Assembly: GCA_902806335.1 (NCBI GenBank)
Contig: CADCWG010000086.1
Span: 1-64,000 of the forward strand
Direction of reading: 5' to 3'
DNA: 64,000 nt
From: an uncultured Thermomicrobiales bacterium
Lineage (GTDB): Bacteria; Chloroflexota; Chloroflexia; Thermomicrobiales; UBA6265
The notes under the pieces were generated by a model that was given only the letters and a program-made list of their open reading frames with translations, was not told where the DNA came from and made no database searches. The translations under genes and the position numbers were made by a program. Below, piece after piece: positions 17,492 to 26,973 of this stretch. Within the stretch, counting starts at the first letter, position 1; the number at the start of each line of letters is the position of its first letter.

Positions 17492-19708
17492 GTGGCGATC
17501 GCCCCAGGTGCCTGGCGCGAGGTTGCGCTCAGCGACGCGGAGTACGAGCGCATCCTGGGTCTCCTCGGCCGCGAGCCGACGCCGGTCGAGCTCGGGATGT
17601 TCGGCGCGATGTGGAGCGAGCACTGCGGCTACAAGCACTCGCGGCCGCTCCTCAAGACGCTGCCGACCGAGGCGCCCTGGGTCCTCGAGGGGCCAGGCGA
17701 GAACGCCGGCGCCGTCGACGTCGGCGACGGTCTGGCGGTCGTCTTCAAGGTCGAGTCGCACAACCACCCGAGCGCCGTCGAGCCGTACGAGGGGGCCGCG
17801 ACGGGCGTCGGTGGGATCGTGCGCGACATCTTCACGATGGGCGCCAGGCCGGTCGCCCTGCTCGACTCCCTCCGCTTCGGGCCGCTCGAGCTCGCGCGCA
17901 ATCGCTACCTCTTCGACAACGTGGTCGGCGGCATCGGCGGCTACGGCAACTGCCTGGGTATCCCGACGGTCGGCGGCGAGGTCTTCTTCGACCGCTCCTT
18001 CAACGGCAACCCGCTGGTCAACGCGATGTGCGTCGGCGTCGCCCCTCACGACCGGCTGACGCGGGCGGGCGCGAGCGGAGTCGGCAACCTCCTGATGCTG
18101 ATCGGCGCCGACACCGGGCGCGACGGGCTCCACGGCGCGACGTTCGCGTCGGTCGACGACCCGGAGTCGTCCCACCGCGGCGTCGTCCAGGTCGGCAACC
18201 CTTTCCTCGAGAAACTCCTGCTTGAGGCCTGCCTCGAACTGCTCGAGGGCGACGGCGTCGTCGCGATGCAGGACCTCGGCGCGGCCGGCTTGACCAGCTC
18301 GACGGTCGAGTGCGCCAGCCGAGGCGGCGTCGGCGCGGAGATCGATGTCGACCGGGTGCCGCGCCGCGAGTCCGGCATGACGCCCTACGAGGTGATGCTG
18401 AGCGAGAGCCAGGAGCGGATGCTGCTGGTGGTGCGGCCCGAGGGCGAAGGCCGGGTTCGTGACGTGGTGCGGCGCTGGTCGCTGCACGCCGACGTGATCG
18501 GACACGTCACGGACGACGGCATGGTCCGGGTCCGCGACGGCGAGGCGGTGGTGGCCGAGGTTCCGGCCGAACTCTTCACCGACGCCTGCCCGACCTACGT
18601 GCGGGATGCCGCCGAGCCCGCGGAGGCGGCGGAGCGGCGGCGCTTCGACCCGTCGACCCTGTCCGACCTGACCGAGGACGACGAGGCGCCGGGCTCTGTC
18701 GGGGCGGCGCTGCTCGTGCTCCTCGCGTCGCCGAACGTCGCCAGTCGACGGCCCGTCTACGGTCGGTACGACCACACCATCCAGACCAGCACCGTCGTGC
18801 CGCCTGGCGCCGGCGATGCGGCGGTCGTGCGGCTTCGCGGTACCCGCCGGGGCATCGCGACGGCGATCGACTGCAACAGCCGGTGGTGCGGCCTCGATCC
18901 CGAGCTGGGTGCCCGCCACGCCGTCGCCGAGGCCTGTCGGAACGTCGCCTGCGCCGGCGGCCGACCGCTCGCGGCGACCAACTGCCTCAACTTTGGCAAC
19001 CCCGAGCGCCCTGCCGGGTATTTCCAGCTCAGCCGGGCGGTCGCCGGGATGGGCGCCGCCTGCCGGGCGCTCGGCGTGCCGGTGGTGAGCGGCAACGTCA
19101 GCCTCTACAACGAGACGGCCGAGTCGGCGGTCCTGCCGACGCCGACGGTCGGCGTCGTGGGGGTCCTGGACGACGTGACCCGCCACGCGACGATGGCCTG
19201 GCGGGAAGGCGACGCGGTCCTCCTCCTCGGGTCTGGGGTGCCCCAGCTGGGGGGGAGCGAGTACCTGGCCCAGGGGCACGACCGGGTGGCCGGTTCCCCG
19301 CCGCCGCTCGACCTGGACGCCGAGCTGGCGCTTCAGAAGCTGGTCCAGGGCGCGGTCGCCGACGGTCTCCTGCGGACGGCACACGACTGCGGGCAGGGTG
19401 GTCTGGCGGTCGCGCTGGCGGAGATGGCGATCGTCTCGAGCGTCGGCTGTGTCGTTGGAGAGGCGCCGCCGCCCGGAGCGACGGGGCGGACCGACGAGCG
19501 GTGGTTGGGAGAGGCGGCCACGCGGGTGGTCGTCGCCCTTTCGGAGGCGGACGTGCCAGCGCTGGCGGCCCGTTGCGAGGCGGCCGGGGTCGCTTCCCAT
19601 CGCCTCGGGCGGGCCGGTGGCGATCGCCTGAACCTGGCCGGCGCGAGCATCGCCGTCGACGCGGCGCGGGGGGCATGGGCGACCGTGCTCGGACCGATCG
19701 ACGGGTAG
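17492..19708 (+). CDS. purL: Phosphoribosylformylglycinamidine synthase subunit PurL
   Basis: This is the ATP-dependent synthetase subunit of the PurLQS complex. At 738 residues it is the small (Bacillus-type) PurL, which needs PurS and PurQ, and both are encoded just upstream. Motifs include MWSEHCGYKHSRPLLK near the N-terminus, ENAGAVDVGDGLAVVFKVESHNHPS, GGIGGYGNCLGIPTVGGE and, in the second half, SGNVSLYNET and AHDCGQGGLAVALAEM. I chose the GTG at 17492 because GGAGGAAGG lies about 11 bases upstream; the frame is open back to 17390 without coding character. It follows purQ after 128 bp. Confidence 0.95.
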   Translation: MAIAPGAWREVALSDAEYERILGLLGREPTPVELGMFGAMWSEHCGYKHSRPLLKTLPTEAPWVLEGPGENAGAVDVGDGLAVVFKVESHNHPSAVEPYEGAATGVGGIVRDIFTMGARPVALLDSLRFGPLELARNRYLFDNVVGGIGGYGNCLGIPTVGGEVFFDRSFNGNPLVNAMCVGVAPHDRLTRAGASGVGNLLMLIGADTGRDGLHGATFASVDDPESSHRGVVQVGNPFLEKLLLEACLELLEGDGVVAMQDLGAAGLTSSTVECASRGGVGAEIDVDRVPRRESGMTPYEVMLSESQERMLLVVRPEGEGRVRDVVRRWSLHADVIGHVTDDGMVRVRDGEAVVAEVPAELFTDACPTYVRDAAEPAEAAERRRFDPSTLSDLTEDDEAPGSVGAALLVLLASPNVASRRPVYGRYDHTIQTSTVVPPGAGDAAVVRLRGTRRGIATAIDCNSRWCGLDPELGARHAVAEACRNVACAGGRPLAATNCLNFGNPERPAGYFQLSRAVAGMGAACRALGVPVVSGNVSLYNETAESAVLPTPTVGVVGVLDDVTRHATMAWREGDAVLLLGSGVPQLGGSEYLAQGHDRVAGSPPPLDLDAELALQKLVQGAVADGLLRTAHDCGQGGLAVALAEMAIVSSVGCVVGEAPPPGATGRTDERWLGEAATRVVVALSEADVPALAARCEAAGVASHRLGRAGGDRLNLAGASIAVDAARGAWATVLGPIDG

Positions 19709-19828
19709 CCCTGTGCTGTCGCGGTGCTCTCGCTATGACCCGGGTCGCCGGCCCGGTGAACGTACACTCGGCTGTGCTATCCTTTGGGAAGCGAGCGCCG
19801 CAGTGCCAGCCGGGGGGCGACCGACGCG

Positions 19829-21232
19829 ATGTGGGACGACAAGCCGCACGAGGAGTGCGGCGTCTTCGGGGTCTACGCGCCCGGCGAGGACGTAGCCCGA
19901 CTCACGTTCTTTGGCCTCTACGCGCTGCAGCACCGCGGGCAGGAGAGCGCCGGGATCGCGACCAGCGACGGCCACAGGATCGCCCTGCGGACCCGTCTCG
20001 GTCTGGTCAGCCAGGCCTTCGCCGAGGACGACCTCGAGGCACTGGGTGGGCACATCGCCGTTGGCCACGCCCGCTACTCGACCGCCGGCTCCAACCGGGC
20101 ATGCAACGCCGGGCCGATCCGGGTCGAGAGCGACCTGGGGCCGATCACGGTTGCCCACAACGGCAACCTGACCAACGCGCTGGCCCTGCGCGACGAGCTC
20201 GAGGCGCGCGGCGAGCGCTTCGAGACGACGACGGACAGCGAGGTGCTCGCGCGCCTGGTCGCCCGCTCGCCGGGCGGCGACATCGTCGCGAAGCTGCGCC
20301 GGGCGATGGTCCGCATGATCGGCGCGTACAGCCTGGCGGTCCTCACGAAGGACGGATTGCTCGCGGTCCGCGATCCGCTCGGGGTGCGTCCGCTCTGCGT
20401 CGGGCGCCTTCACGAGCACTGGGTGATCGCCTCGGAGAGCTGCGCCCTGGCGACCATCGGCGCCACGTTCGAGCGCGAGGTCGAGCCCGGCGAGATCGTC
20501 GAGATCGACGCGGACGGCCTGCGGTCGCACGGGGTGGCGCCGGGCAACGGGCGCCACGCGATGTGCCTCTTCGAGCTGATCTACTTCGCCCGACCGGACA
20601 GCCTGATCCAGGGGCAGCGGCTCCACCTCGTTCGCCAGCGGATGGGCGAGCGGCTCGCCGCCGAGGCCCCGGCGGACGCCGACCTGGTTGTCGGGCTCCC
20701 CGACTCGGCGGTGCCCGCGGCGATCGGCTACGCCCGGGCGGCGGGCCTTCCCTACTCCGAGGCCCTGATCAAGAACCGCTACATCGGGCGCACGTTCATC
20801 CAGCCCGACCAGCGGCTGCGCGAGACCGGGGTCTCGCTCAAGTTCAACGCGCTGCCGGAGGTGCTCGAGGGCAAGCGCGTCGTGCTCGTCGACGACACCA
20901 TCGTCCGTGGCACCACCAGCGGCCCGGTCGTCCAACTCCTCCGCAACGCGGGGGCGAGCGAGGTCCACATGCGGGTCCACGCGCCGCCGATGATGTGGCC
21001 ATGCTACCTCGGAGTTGACCTGGCCCGGCGGGAGGAGCTGATCGCGGCCCGGCTCAGCGTGCCGGAGATCGGCCGCCACATCGGCGCCGACAGCATCGGC
21101 TACCTGTCCCTCGACGGCCTGATCGAGGCCATCGGTCTCGGCGGGAACGGCTTCTGCACCGGCTGCCTCACGGGCGACTACCCGGTCCCCGTCCAGCTGG
21201 GGATGGAGAAGCTGCTGCTGGAGCGGGTCTAG
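19829..21232 (+). CDS. purF: Amidophosphoribosyltransferase
   Basis: PurF catalyses the first committed step of purine synthesis, PRPP to phosphoribosylamine. The ATG at 19829 gives a short propeptide (MWDDKPHEE) before Cys10, which would be exposed by cleavage as the N-terminal glutaminase nucleophile. Bacillus-type [4Fe-4S] ligands are visible: AMCLFELIYFARPDS, WPCYLGVD and FCTGC near the end. The PRPP-binding loop is VVLVDDTIVRGTTS. The length is 467 residues. It lies 120 bp after purL in the same direction, so it is either the operon's last gene or separately expressed. Confidence 0.96.
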   Translation: MWDDKPHEECGVFGVYAPGEDVARLTFFGLYALQHRGQESAGIATSDGHRIALRTRLGLVSQAFAEDDLEALGGHIAVGHARYSTAGSNRACNAGPIRVESDLGPITVAHNGNLTNALALRDELEARGERFETTTDSEVLARLVARSPGGDIVAKLRRAMVRMIGAYSLAVLTKDGLLAVRDPLGVRPLCVGRLHEHWVIASESCALATIGATFEREVEPGEIVEIDADGLRSHGVAPGNGRHAMCLFELIYFARPDSLIQGQRLHLVRQRMGERLAAEAPADADLVVGLPDSAVPAAIGYARAAGLPYSEALIKNRYIGRTFIQPDQRLRETGVSLKFNALPEVLEGKRVVLVDDTIVRGTTSGPVVQLLRNAGASEVHMRVHAPPMMWPCYLGVDLARREELIAARLSVPEIGRHIGADSIGYLSLDGLIEAIGLGGNGFCTGCLTGDYPVPVQLGMEKLLLERV

Positions 21233-21355
21233 GGGAGGGGCCGGCCTGGCTGGCCGACGGTGCGGACGGTGACCGGCGTGGGCTTGTAGACTCCGGTTCG
21301 GCGGGGCGCGGCGGCGCGGCGCGCCCCGAACGCGTTCGACGGTGGGGGAGGGTCG

Positions 21356-22528
21356 ATGACGGAGGTGCTTGGGCACCAGGTCGCCGGGGAGCCGGGGGCG
21401 GAGGACCGGCGAACGCCGCTCCACGATCGCCATGTCGCGCTCGGTGCCCGCCTGATCCCCTTCGCCGGCTGGGTGATGCCCGTCCAGTACGGCGGGATCC
21501 TGGCCGAGCACCGCGCCGTGCGCTTGGCGGCCGGACTCTTCGACCTCGGCCACATGGGCCAGGTCGACGTCCGAGGGGCGGACGCGCTGCCGTTCCTCCA
21601 GGCCGTGACGACGAACGACGTGGCGGCCCTCGAACCCTGGCAGGCCCAGTACTCGCTCCTCCCGAACGAGCGCGGTGGCGTGATCGACGACATCATCGTC
21701 TACCGCCGCGACGAGGGCGACGGCTACATGGTGGTCGTCAACGCGTCCAACGCGGCGAAGGATGTCGCCTGGCTCCACGCTCAGCGGGAGGCGCGGCCGG
21801 GGCTCGACGTTTCGGTCCGTGACGCGTCCGACGAGACCGGGATGGTGGCGATCCAGGGCCCGCGGGCCGAGGAGATCGTCGCTCGGCTGACCGATCTCGA
21901 CCTCGCGGCGATCGGTCCCTTCGCCTGGGCTCGGGGCACCGTCGCGGGCATCCCCATGTGCCTTGCGCGCACCGGGTACACCGGCGAGGACGGGTTCGAG
22001 TTCTACCCGCCGATCGAGCGCGTCGGCGAGCTCTGGGATGCGCTGCTCGAGGCCGGTGCACCGGACGGCCTGGTCCCGGTCGGCCTCGGCGCCCGTGACA
22101 CCCTCCGCCTGGAAGCGCGGATGCCCCTCTACGGGCAGGAACTGGGGGACGACATTTCCCCATTCGAGGCCGGACTCGGCTGGGCGGTCAAGCTCGACAA
22201 GGGCGACTTCGTCGGCCGGGAGCCGATGGCGGAGCTCAGGGCGCGTGGCGTGCCGCGAAAGACGGTCGGGTTCCGCCTCGTCGAGCGCGGCGGCGCTCCG
22301 CGGTCCCACTACCCGGTGCGAGCCGAGGGACGAGAGGTCGGGCACGTCACCAGCGGTGCCGTCTCGCCGACCCTCGGGGAGAACATCGGCCTGGCGCTCG
22401 TCGAAGCCGACGCCGCCGGGGTCGGTCGGCCCCTGGAAGTCATGGTCCGCGGCCGGCCGGTGCGGGCCGAGCAGATCAAGACACCCTTCTACCGGCGGCG
22501 GCGGAACGCCGCACCGCCAGCGTCGTAG
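21356..22528 (+). CDS. gcvT: Glycine cleavage system T protein (aminomethyltransferase)
   Basis: GcvT transfers the methylene group from aminomethyl-lipoyl-GcvH to tetrahydrofolate, releasing ammonia. Folate-binding and core motifs are present: FAGWVMPVQYGGILAEHRAVR, FDLGHMGQ, the LARTGYTGEDGFEFY block and GARDTLRLEARMPLYGQEL. The C-terminal barrel carries VGHVTSGAVSPTLGENIGLA. It has 390 residues, slightly long through a leader of about 22. The ATG is preceded by GGAGGG. It leads gcvT-gcvH-gcvPA. No tandem glycine riboswitch is evident in the 123 bp upstream. Confidence 0.96.
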   Translation: MTEVLGHQVAGEPGAEDRRTPLHDRHVALGARLIPFAGWVMPVQYGGILAEHRAVRLAAGLFDLGHMGQVDVRGADALPFLQAVTTNDVAALEPWQAQYSLLPNERGGVIDDIIVYRRDEGDGYMVVVNASNAAKDVAWLHAQREARPGLDVSVRDASDETGMVAIQGPRAEEIVARLTDLDLAAIGPFAWARGTVAGIPMCLARTGYTGEDGFEFYPPIERVGELWDALLEAGAPDGLVPVGLGARDTLRLEARMPLYGQELGDDISPFEAGLGWAVKLDKGDFVGREPMAELRARGVPRKTVGFRLVERGGAPRSHYPVRAEGREVGHVTSGAVSPTLGENIGLALVEADAAGVGRPLEVMVRGRPVRAEQIKTPFYRRRRNAAPPAS

Positions 22529-22631
22529 CGCGGCGACGGGCGGCTGGGCGTCACGGCCGTAGCATGAGCGAGATCGCGGACGATCGTGGCCGGTGCCGGT
22601 GGCGGCGGCACGTCGGGGAGAGAGGGAGACG

Positions 22632-23021
22632 ATGAGCTCGCCGCAGGACCTCCGCTACACCAGGACCCACGAGTGGGTGCGGATCGACGGCGACGTCGCG
22701 ACGCTGGGGATCACCGACCACGCGCAGGAAGAGCTGGGTGATATCACTTTTCTCGAACTGCCGGAGGCCGGCGAGTCGCTGACGCAGGCGCAGCCGTTCG
22801 GCGTCGTCGAGTCGGTGAAGGCGGCGTCCGACGTCTACGCGCCCGTCGACGGTGAGGTCGTGGAGCGGAACGCCGATGTCGTGGACCAGCCGGAACTGGT
22901 CAACAGTTCCCCCTACGAGAAGGCATGGTTGGTCAAGGTCCGGTTGGCGGACCCGAGCCAGGTCGACGACCTGATGGACGCGGCGGCCTACGAGGCGTTC
23001 GCGGGCGAGGCGAGCCATTAG
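22632..23021 (+). CDS. gcvH: Glycine cleavage system H protein
   Basis: GcvH is the lipoyl carrier that shuttles the aminomethyl group between the P, T and L proteins. The lipoyl lysine is Lys63 in GVVESVKAASD, with YTRTHEWVRIDGD at the start and NSSPYEKAWLVKV in the second half. The 129-residue length is standard. The ATG at 22632 follows a purine-rich GGAGAGAGGGAGACG site. It lies between gcvT and gcvPA. Confidence 0.97.
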   Translation: MSSPQDLRYTRTHEWVRIDGDVATLGITDHAQEELGDITFLELPEAGESLTQAQPFGVVESVKAASDVYAPVDGEVVERNADVVDQPELVNSSPYEKAWLVKVRLADPSQVDDLMDAAAYEAFAGEASH

Positions 23022-23126
23022 GCGCGCCCGCGGTGCCGCCGTGGCCGCGGCCGTGTTCTGACAGATGCAGTGTCCCGCGGGGCGGTGGCTCATCGCGGCG
23101 ACGACGAGGAGAGGGACGGTCCCGCG

Positions 23127-24467
23127 ATGATGTTCAACCCGCACACGCCCGCGGATCGGGCGGCCATGCTCGCAACCATCGGCGCCGACACGGTCGAGGA
23201 CCTGTTCGCGCCGGTCGACGAGGCGGTCCGGTTCCCGACGCTCAACCTGCCGCCGGTTCTGACCGAGATGGAGGCGACGGAGCGGCTGGGCGAGCTGGCG
23301 GAGCGCAACCTCGCGCCGAAGGCCGGGTCCTCGTTCCTCGGTGCCGGCTCGTACCACCACTTCGTGCCCGCGACCGTCGGCCAGATCCTGGCCCGTGGCG
23401 AGTTCTACACCGCCTACACCCCCTACCAGCCCGAGGTGGCCCAGGGCACGCTCCAGGTGATCTACGAGTTCCAGAGCCTGGTCGCCGCGCTGCTCGGGAT
23501 GGAGGTGGCGAACGCCTCGATCTACGACGGTGCCACGGCCCTCGCGGAGGGCGCGCTGATCGCCGTCTCCGCCTCCCGGAAGAAGAACCGGATCGTGGTC
23601 TCGGGCACGGTACACCCGGCCTACCGGGCGGTGCTGCGCACCTACCTCTCCGGGACCGGCGTTGAACTCGTGGAGCTCCCGGTGCCGACGACCGGGTTCG
23701 TCACCCAGCCGGAGGATTTCGCGCCCTACCTTGGGGACGGTCTCGCGGCGGTGGTCGTCCAGTACCCGAACTTCTTCGGCGGGATCGAGGACGTCCGGGC
23801 GATGGGCAAGGCGGCCCACGCGGCGGGTGGCTCGCTGGTGGTCAGCACCTATCCCGTGCCGCTGGGCCTGCTGACGTCTCCGGGCGAGCTCGGCGCCGAC
23901 GTGGTGGCGGCCGAGGGTCAGGCGCTGGGTGTGGCGCAGAGCTTCGGCGGCCCGTACGTGGGGCTGCTCGCGACCCGGAAGCAGTTCGTGCGCCAGATGC
24001 CCGGTCGCCTCGCTGGGATGACCACCGACTCGGAAGGCAAGCGCGGCTTCGTGCTCACGCTGCAGACCCGGGAGCAGCACATCCGGCGCGAGAAGGCGAC
24101 GAGCAACATCTGCACCAACCAGGGCCTGATGGCGACCGCGGCCACGGTCTACATGGCCAGCCTTGGCCCGCGAGGCTTCCGTGAGGTGGCGACGCGCTGC
24201 TACCAGAACGCGCACTATCTGGCGGACCGGCTGGCGGCGCTACCCGGCTTTGAGCTGGCGCTCGAGGTGCCGTTCTTCCACGAGTTCGTCGTGCGAACGC
24301 CCGAGCCGGTGGCCGCGATCAACGCTCGCCTGGTGGAGGCGGGGGTGATCGGCGGGTACGACCTGGCGGCGGTCGACCCGTCGCTCGAGCGGCATATGCT
24401 GATCTGCGCCACCGAGCTCAACGGCCGGGCGAGTGTAGATCGCCTGGTCGGGCTGCTCGCCGGGTAG
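23127..24467 (+). CDS. gcvPA: Glycine dehydrogenase (decarboxylating) subunit 1, GcvPA
   Basis: This is the N-terminal half of the PLP-dependent P protein in the split two-subunit form (446 residues). Typical sequences are FLGAGSYHHFVPATVGQI, FYTAYTPYQPEVAQGTLQ, YEFQSLVAALLGMEVANAS and TREQHIRREKATSNICTNQ. The PLP lysine is normally in the partner GcvPB, and no gcvPB follows: the next 434 bp are non-coding and lead to der. GGAGAGGGA precedes the ATG at 23127; a second ATG at 23130 is equally usable. Confidence 0.95.
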   Translation: MMFNPHTPADRAAMLATIGADTVEDLFAPVDEAVRFPTLNLPPVLTEMEATERLGELAERNLAPKAGSSFLGAGSYHHFVPATVGQILARGEFYTAYTPYQPEVAQGTLQVIYEFQSLVAALLGMEVANASIYDGATALAEGALIAVSASRKKNRIVVSGTVHPAYRAVLRTYLSGTGVELVELPVPTTGFVTQPEDFAPYLGDGLAAVVVQYPNFFGGIEDVRAMGKAAHAAGGSLVVSTYPVPLGLLTSPGELGADVVAAEGQALGVAQSFGGPYVGLLATRKQFVRQMPGRLAGMTTDSEGKRGFVLTLQTREQHIRREKATSNICTNQGLMATAATVYMASLGPRGFREVATRCYQNAHYLADRLAALPGFELALEVPFFHEFVVRTPEPVAAINARLVEAGVIGGYDLAAVDPSLERHMLICATELNGRASVDRLVGLLAG

Positions 24468-24901
24468 CGGTCCCGGAGTCGCCGTCCCCGCAAGTGCGAG
24501 GCGGCGACCCTCCGGCGGGTTGGCCTTCGGACAACATATCCCACGAGTTCTGGTGTTTGGCCCCGGTTCGCTCCCGCCTCGGCGGGACGCTCAGGGGCGT
24601 CGCATTGCTATACTGGTGCGTCAACCCGCGAGGCGTTCCCAGCGAGCACGTCCGCTGCCGCTTGCCGCGCCGCGAGCACGAGGACGGACACCAGGGCGGA
24701 GCCAAGGGCCGTCGTGGCGCCGAGCCGCGACGACGGTGTCCGGCGCGACGGCTGTGTCCCGCGAGGGAGGACGTCCGCTGCGCCGCCGCCTCCTTGCGAC
24801 GCCGTCTCAGGATCAGGATCGGGCGGCGGGCTCCGCTTCGCCGACCAAGGTGCGACGTGCCCAGCCGCGGACCGAGCAGTCAGAGCCGACCAGAGGTACC
24901 T
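24468..24901. other. gcvPA-der intergenic region
   Basis: No coding remnant of gcvPB or any other gene is apparent. The region contains the der promoter described separately and about 290 bp of putative 5' leader with no structure I recognise. Confidence 0.4.
24606..24614 (+). promoter_or_regulatory. Extended -10 promoter upstream of der
   Basis: TGCTATACT is an extended -10 (TGn plus TATACT). The same nine bases serve tRNA-Gly on the other strand. No clear -35 is present, as expected for extended -10 promoters. Confidence 0.5.
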
Positions 24902-26239
24902 GTGAGCAAGCCGATCGTCGCCATCGTCGGACGTCCCAACGTCGGGAAGTCCACGCTCTTCAACCGGCTGGTCGGCGAGCGCCGCGCCATCGTCGAGGAC
25001 GAGCCGGGCACCACCCGCGACCGGGTCTACGGGTCCGCCGACTGGGCAGGGGCCGAGTTCACCGTCATCGACACCGGCGGACTCCAGGACGAGCGGGAGA
25101 TCGCCGCCTCGGGACTGACCGAGATCGCGCGGTACACGCGGGACCAGGCCCGCAGCGCGATCGACGAGGCCGACGTCATCGTCTTCGTGGTCGACACCAA
25201 GACCGGGGTGACCTCCGGCGACCACGAGGTCAGTGACCTCCTGCGCCGTGCCCACAAGCCGACGGTGCTCGCCGCCAACAAGGCCGAGAGCGCGGAGCGC
25301 CGCGAGAGCGCGGTCGACTTCTACGAACTCGGCCTCGGCGACCCGATCGCCGTCTCCGCGTACCACGGCAGCGGGACCGGTGACCTGCTCGACCGCGTGG
25401 TGGAGGCGCTGCCGGAGGCTGAGGAGGAGCCGGAGACGGAGGGGCCGCGAATCGCGATCGTGGGGCGGCCCAACGTCGGCAAGAGCCGCCTCCTCAACGC
25501 CCTGATCGGGCAGGAGCGGGCGATCGTCTCCGACGTGCCGGGGACGACCCGCGACAGCTTAGACACCCAGATCGCCTGGGCCGGAAACCCGGTCACGCTG
25601 ATCGATACCGCCGGCATTCGGCGGCGGGGGCGGGTCGAGCCGGGGATCGAGCGCTTCAGCGTGATCCGCTCGATGCGGGCGATCGACCGCGCCGACGTGG
25701 TGGTCCTGGTGATCGACGCGACGGAGCAGTTCACCGCGCAGGACCTCCACATCGCGGGCTACGTCGAGGACCAGAAGAAGGGGCTCGTCGTCGCCGTCAA
25801 CAAGTGGGACCTCGTCGAGAAGGACGCCCACACCATGGACGAGTACCGGGAGCGGGCCCGGGTCGAGCTCGACTTCATGCCCTACGCGCCCCTCGTGTTC
25901 ATCTCCGCCAAGTTCGGGCTGCGGGTGCAGCAGGTCCTCGAGACCGCGCTCCTCGTCGTCGCCGAGCGGGAGAAGCGCGTCCCGACCGCCGCGCTGAACA
26001 AGCTGCTCACGGAGGCGGTCGCGAAGCACCCGCCGGCGAGCAAGCCGGGCAAGTGGGTGAAGTTCTTCTACGCGACGCAGGTGACGACCGCGCCGCCGAC
26101 GTTCGTCTTCTTCTGCAACGAGCCGCAGCAGATCCACTTCTCCTACAAGCGGTACCTGGAGAACGAGCTGCGGGAGCGGTTCAGCTTTACCGGCGTACCG
26201 CTCCGGATCAGCTTCCGTGGTCGGAGCGGTGACCTCTAG
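24902..26239 (+). CDS. der: Ribosome biogenesis GTPase Der (EngA)
   Basis: Der is a double GTPase required for 50S subunit assembly. The first G domain starts at once (GRPNVGKST, 10-18; DTGG; NKAE in place of the usual NKxD) and the second at about residue 188 (GRPNVGKSR, DTAG, NKWD). A KH-like C-terminal domain ends in PLRISFRGRSGDL. It has 445 residues. I chose the GTG at 24902 because homology starts there, with a weak AGAGG upstream. The plsY start region overlaps its last codons. Confidence 0.96.
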   Translation: MSKPIVAIVGRPNVGKSTLFNRLVGERRAIVEDEPGTTRDRVYGSADWAGAEFTVIDTGGLQDEREIAASGLTEIARYTRDQARSAIDEADVIVFVVDTKTGVTSGDHEVSDLLRRAHKPTVLAANKAESAERRESAVDFYELGLGDPIAVSAYHGSGTGDLLDRVVEALPEAEEEPETEGPRIAIVGRPNVGKSRLLNALIGQERAIVSDVPGTTRDSLDTQIAWAGNPVTLIDTAGIRRRGRVEPGIERFSVIRSMRAIDRADVVVLVIDATEQFTAQDLHIAGYVEDQKKGLVVAVNKWDLVEKDAHTMDEYRERARVELDFMPYAPLVFISAKFGLRVQQVLETALLVVAEREKRVPTAALNKLLTEAVAKHPPASKPGKWVKFFYATQVTTAPPTFVFFCNEPQQIHFSYKRYLENELRERFSFTGVPLRISFRGRSGDL

Positions 26240-26858
26240 CGTGGCCGCGGGCATCGCCCTGGTCGTCGGCGCGTATGCGGTGGGGGCGATCCCGTGGGGT
26301 ATCGTCCTCGGCCGCTGGCTGGCCGGCGTCGACCTCAGGGGACACGGCAGCGGCTCGACCGGCACCACCAACGCCCTGCGCGTACTCGGCCCGCGGATCT
26401 CGGCGTCGGTCTTCGTGCTCGATTTCCTGAAGGGCGTCGCGCCGGTCCTGATCGCCCGGTCGCTCGGCCTGGGCTGGTGGGTCGCCGCGCTGGGGGGCGT
26501 GGCCGCGGTCGCGGGTCACTGCTGGTCGCCCTACATCGGCTTCCGCGGCGGCAAGGGGATGGCGACCGGGGGAGGGGCCGCGGTCGCGATGTTCCCCTGG
26601 TTGGTCCTTGTCGGCGTCGCGATGCTGCTCGTCGTCGCGATCACCCGGTACGTCTCGCTGGCGAGTCTGACGGCCAGCGTGACCGGCCCGGCCGCGGCGA
26701 TCCTCGCCGCCCTGCTCGGTCTGCTCGCCTGGGAGCCGGCGATCGCCACGGTGGCGATCGCCGGCATCATCGTCTGGCAGCACCGTGGGAACATCGCCCG
26801 GCTCCTCGCCGGGACAGAGCGCCGGTTCGGCGAACGCGTCACCCCGGTGGGCAAGTAG
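26229..26858 (+). CDS. plsY: Glycerol-3-phosphate acyltransferase PlsY
   Basis: PlsY is a membrane enzyme that acylates glycerol-3-phosphate using acyl-phosphate, starting phospholipid synthesis. Motifs are the GSGSTGTTN loop after the first membrane helix and HCWSPYIGFRGGKGMAT, the counterpart of the usual GFKGGKGVAT phosphate loop. About five hydrophobic segments are visible in roughly 209 residues. The start is uncertain among GTG codons at 26217, 26229 and 26241; I use 26229, which overlaps the der stop. Confidence 0.93.
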   Translation: MTSSVAAGIALVVGAYAVGAIPWGIVLGRWLAGVDLRGHGSGSTGTTNALRVLGPRISASVFVLDFLKGVAPVLIARSLGLGWWVAALGGVAAVAGHCWSPYIGFRGGKGMATGGGAAVAMFPWLVLVGVAMLLVVAITRYVSLASLTASVTGPAAAILAALLGLLAWEPAIATVAIAGIIVWQHRGNIARLLAGTERRFGERVTPVGK

Positions 26859-26973
26859 GGGCACGGCGTGTCACGCCGCCAGGACGGCGCGACGCTCCTC
26901 CGCGGACGGCACGCCAGGGGTAGGAGCCGAGGATGCCGCTGGGCACATTCCGCACGCGGCGCCCCCACCGCGA

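Noticed and set aside
21233-21355. Glycine riboswitch before gcvT
   Set aside because: Only 123 bp are available and no tandem aptamer pattern could be drawn.
17162-22345. Long minus-strand open frames opposite purL, purF and gcvT
   Set aside because: Composition is that of reversed GC-rich coding sequence and no family motif appears.
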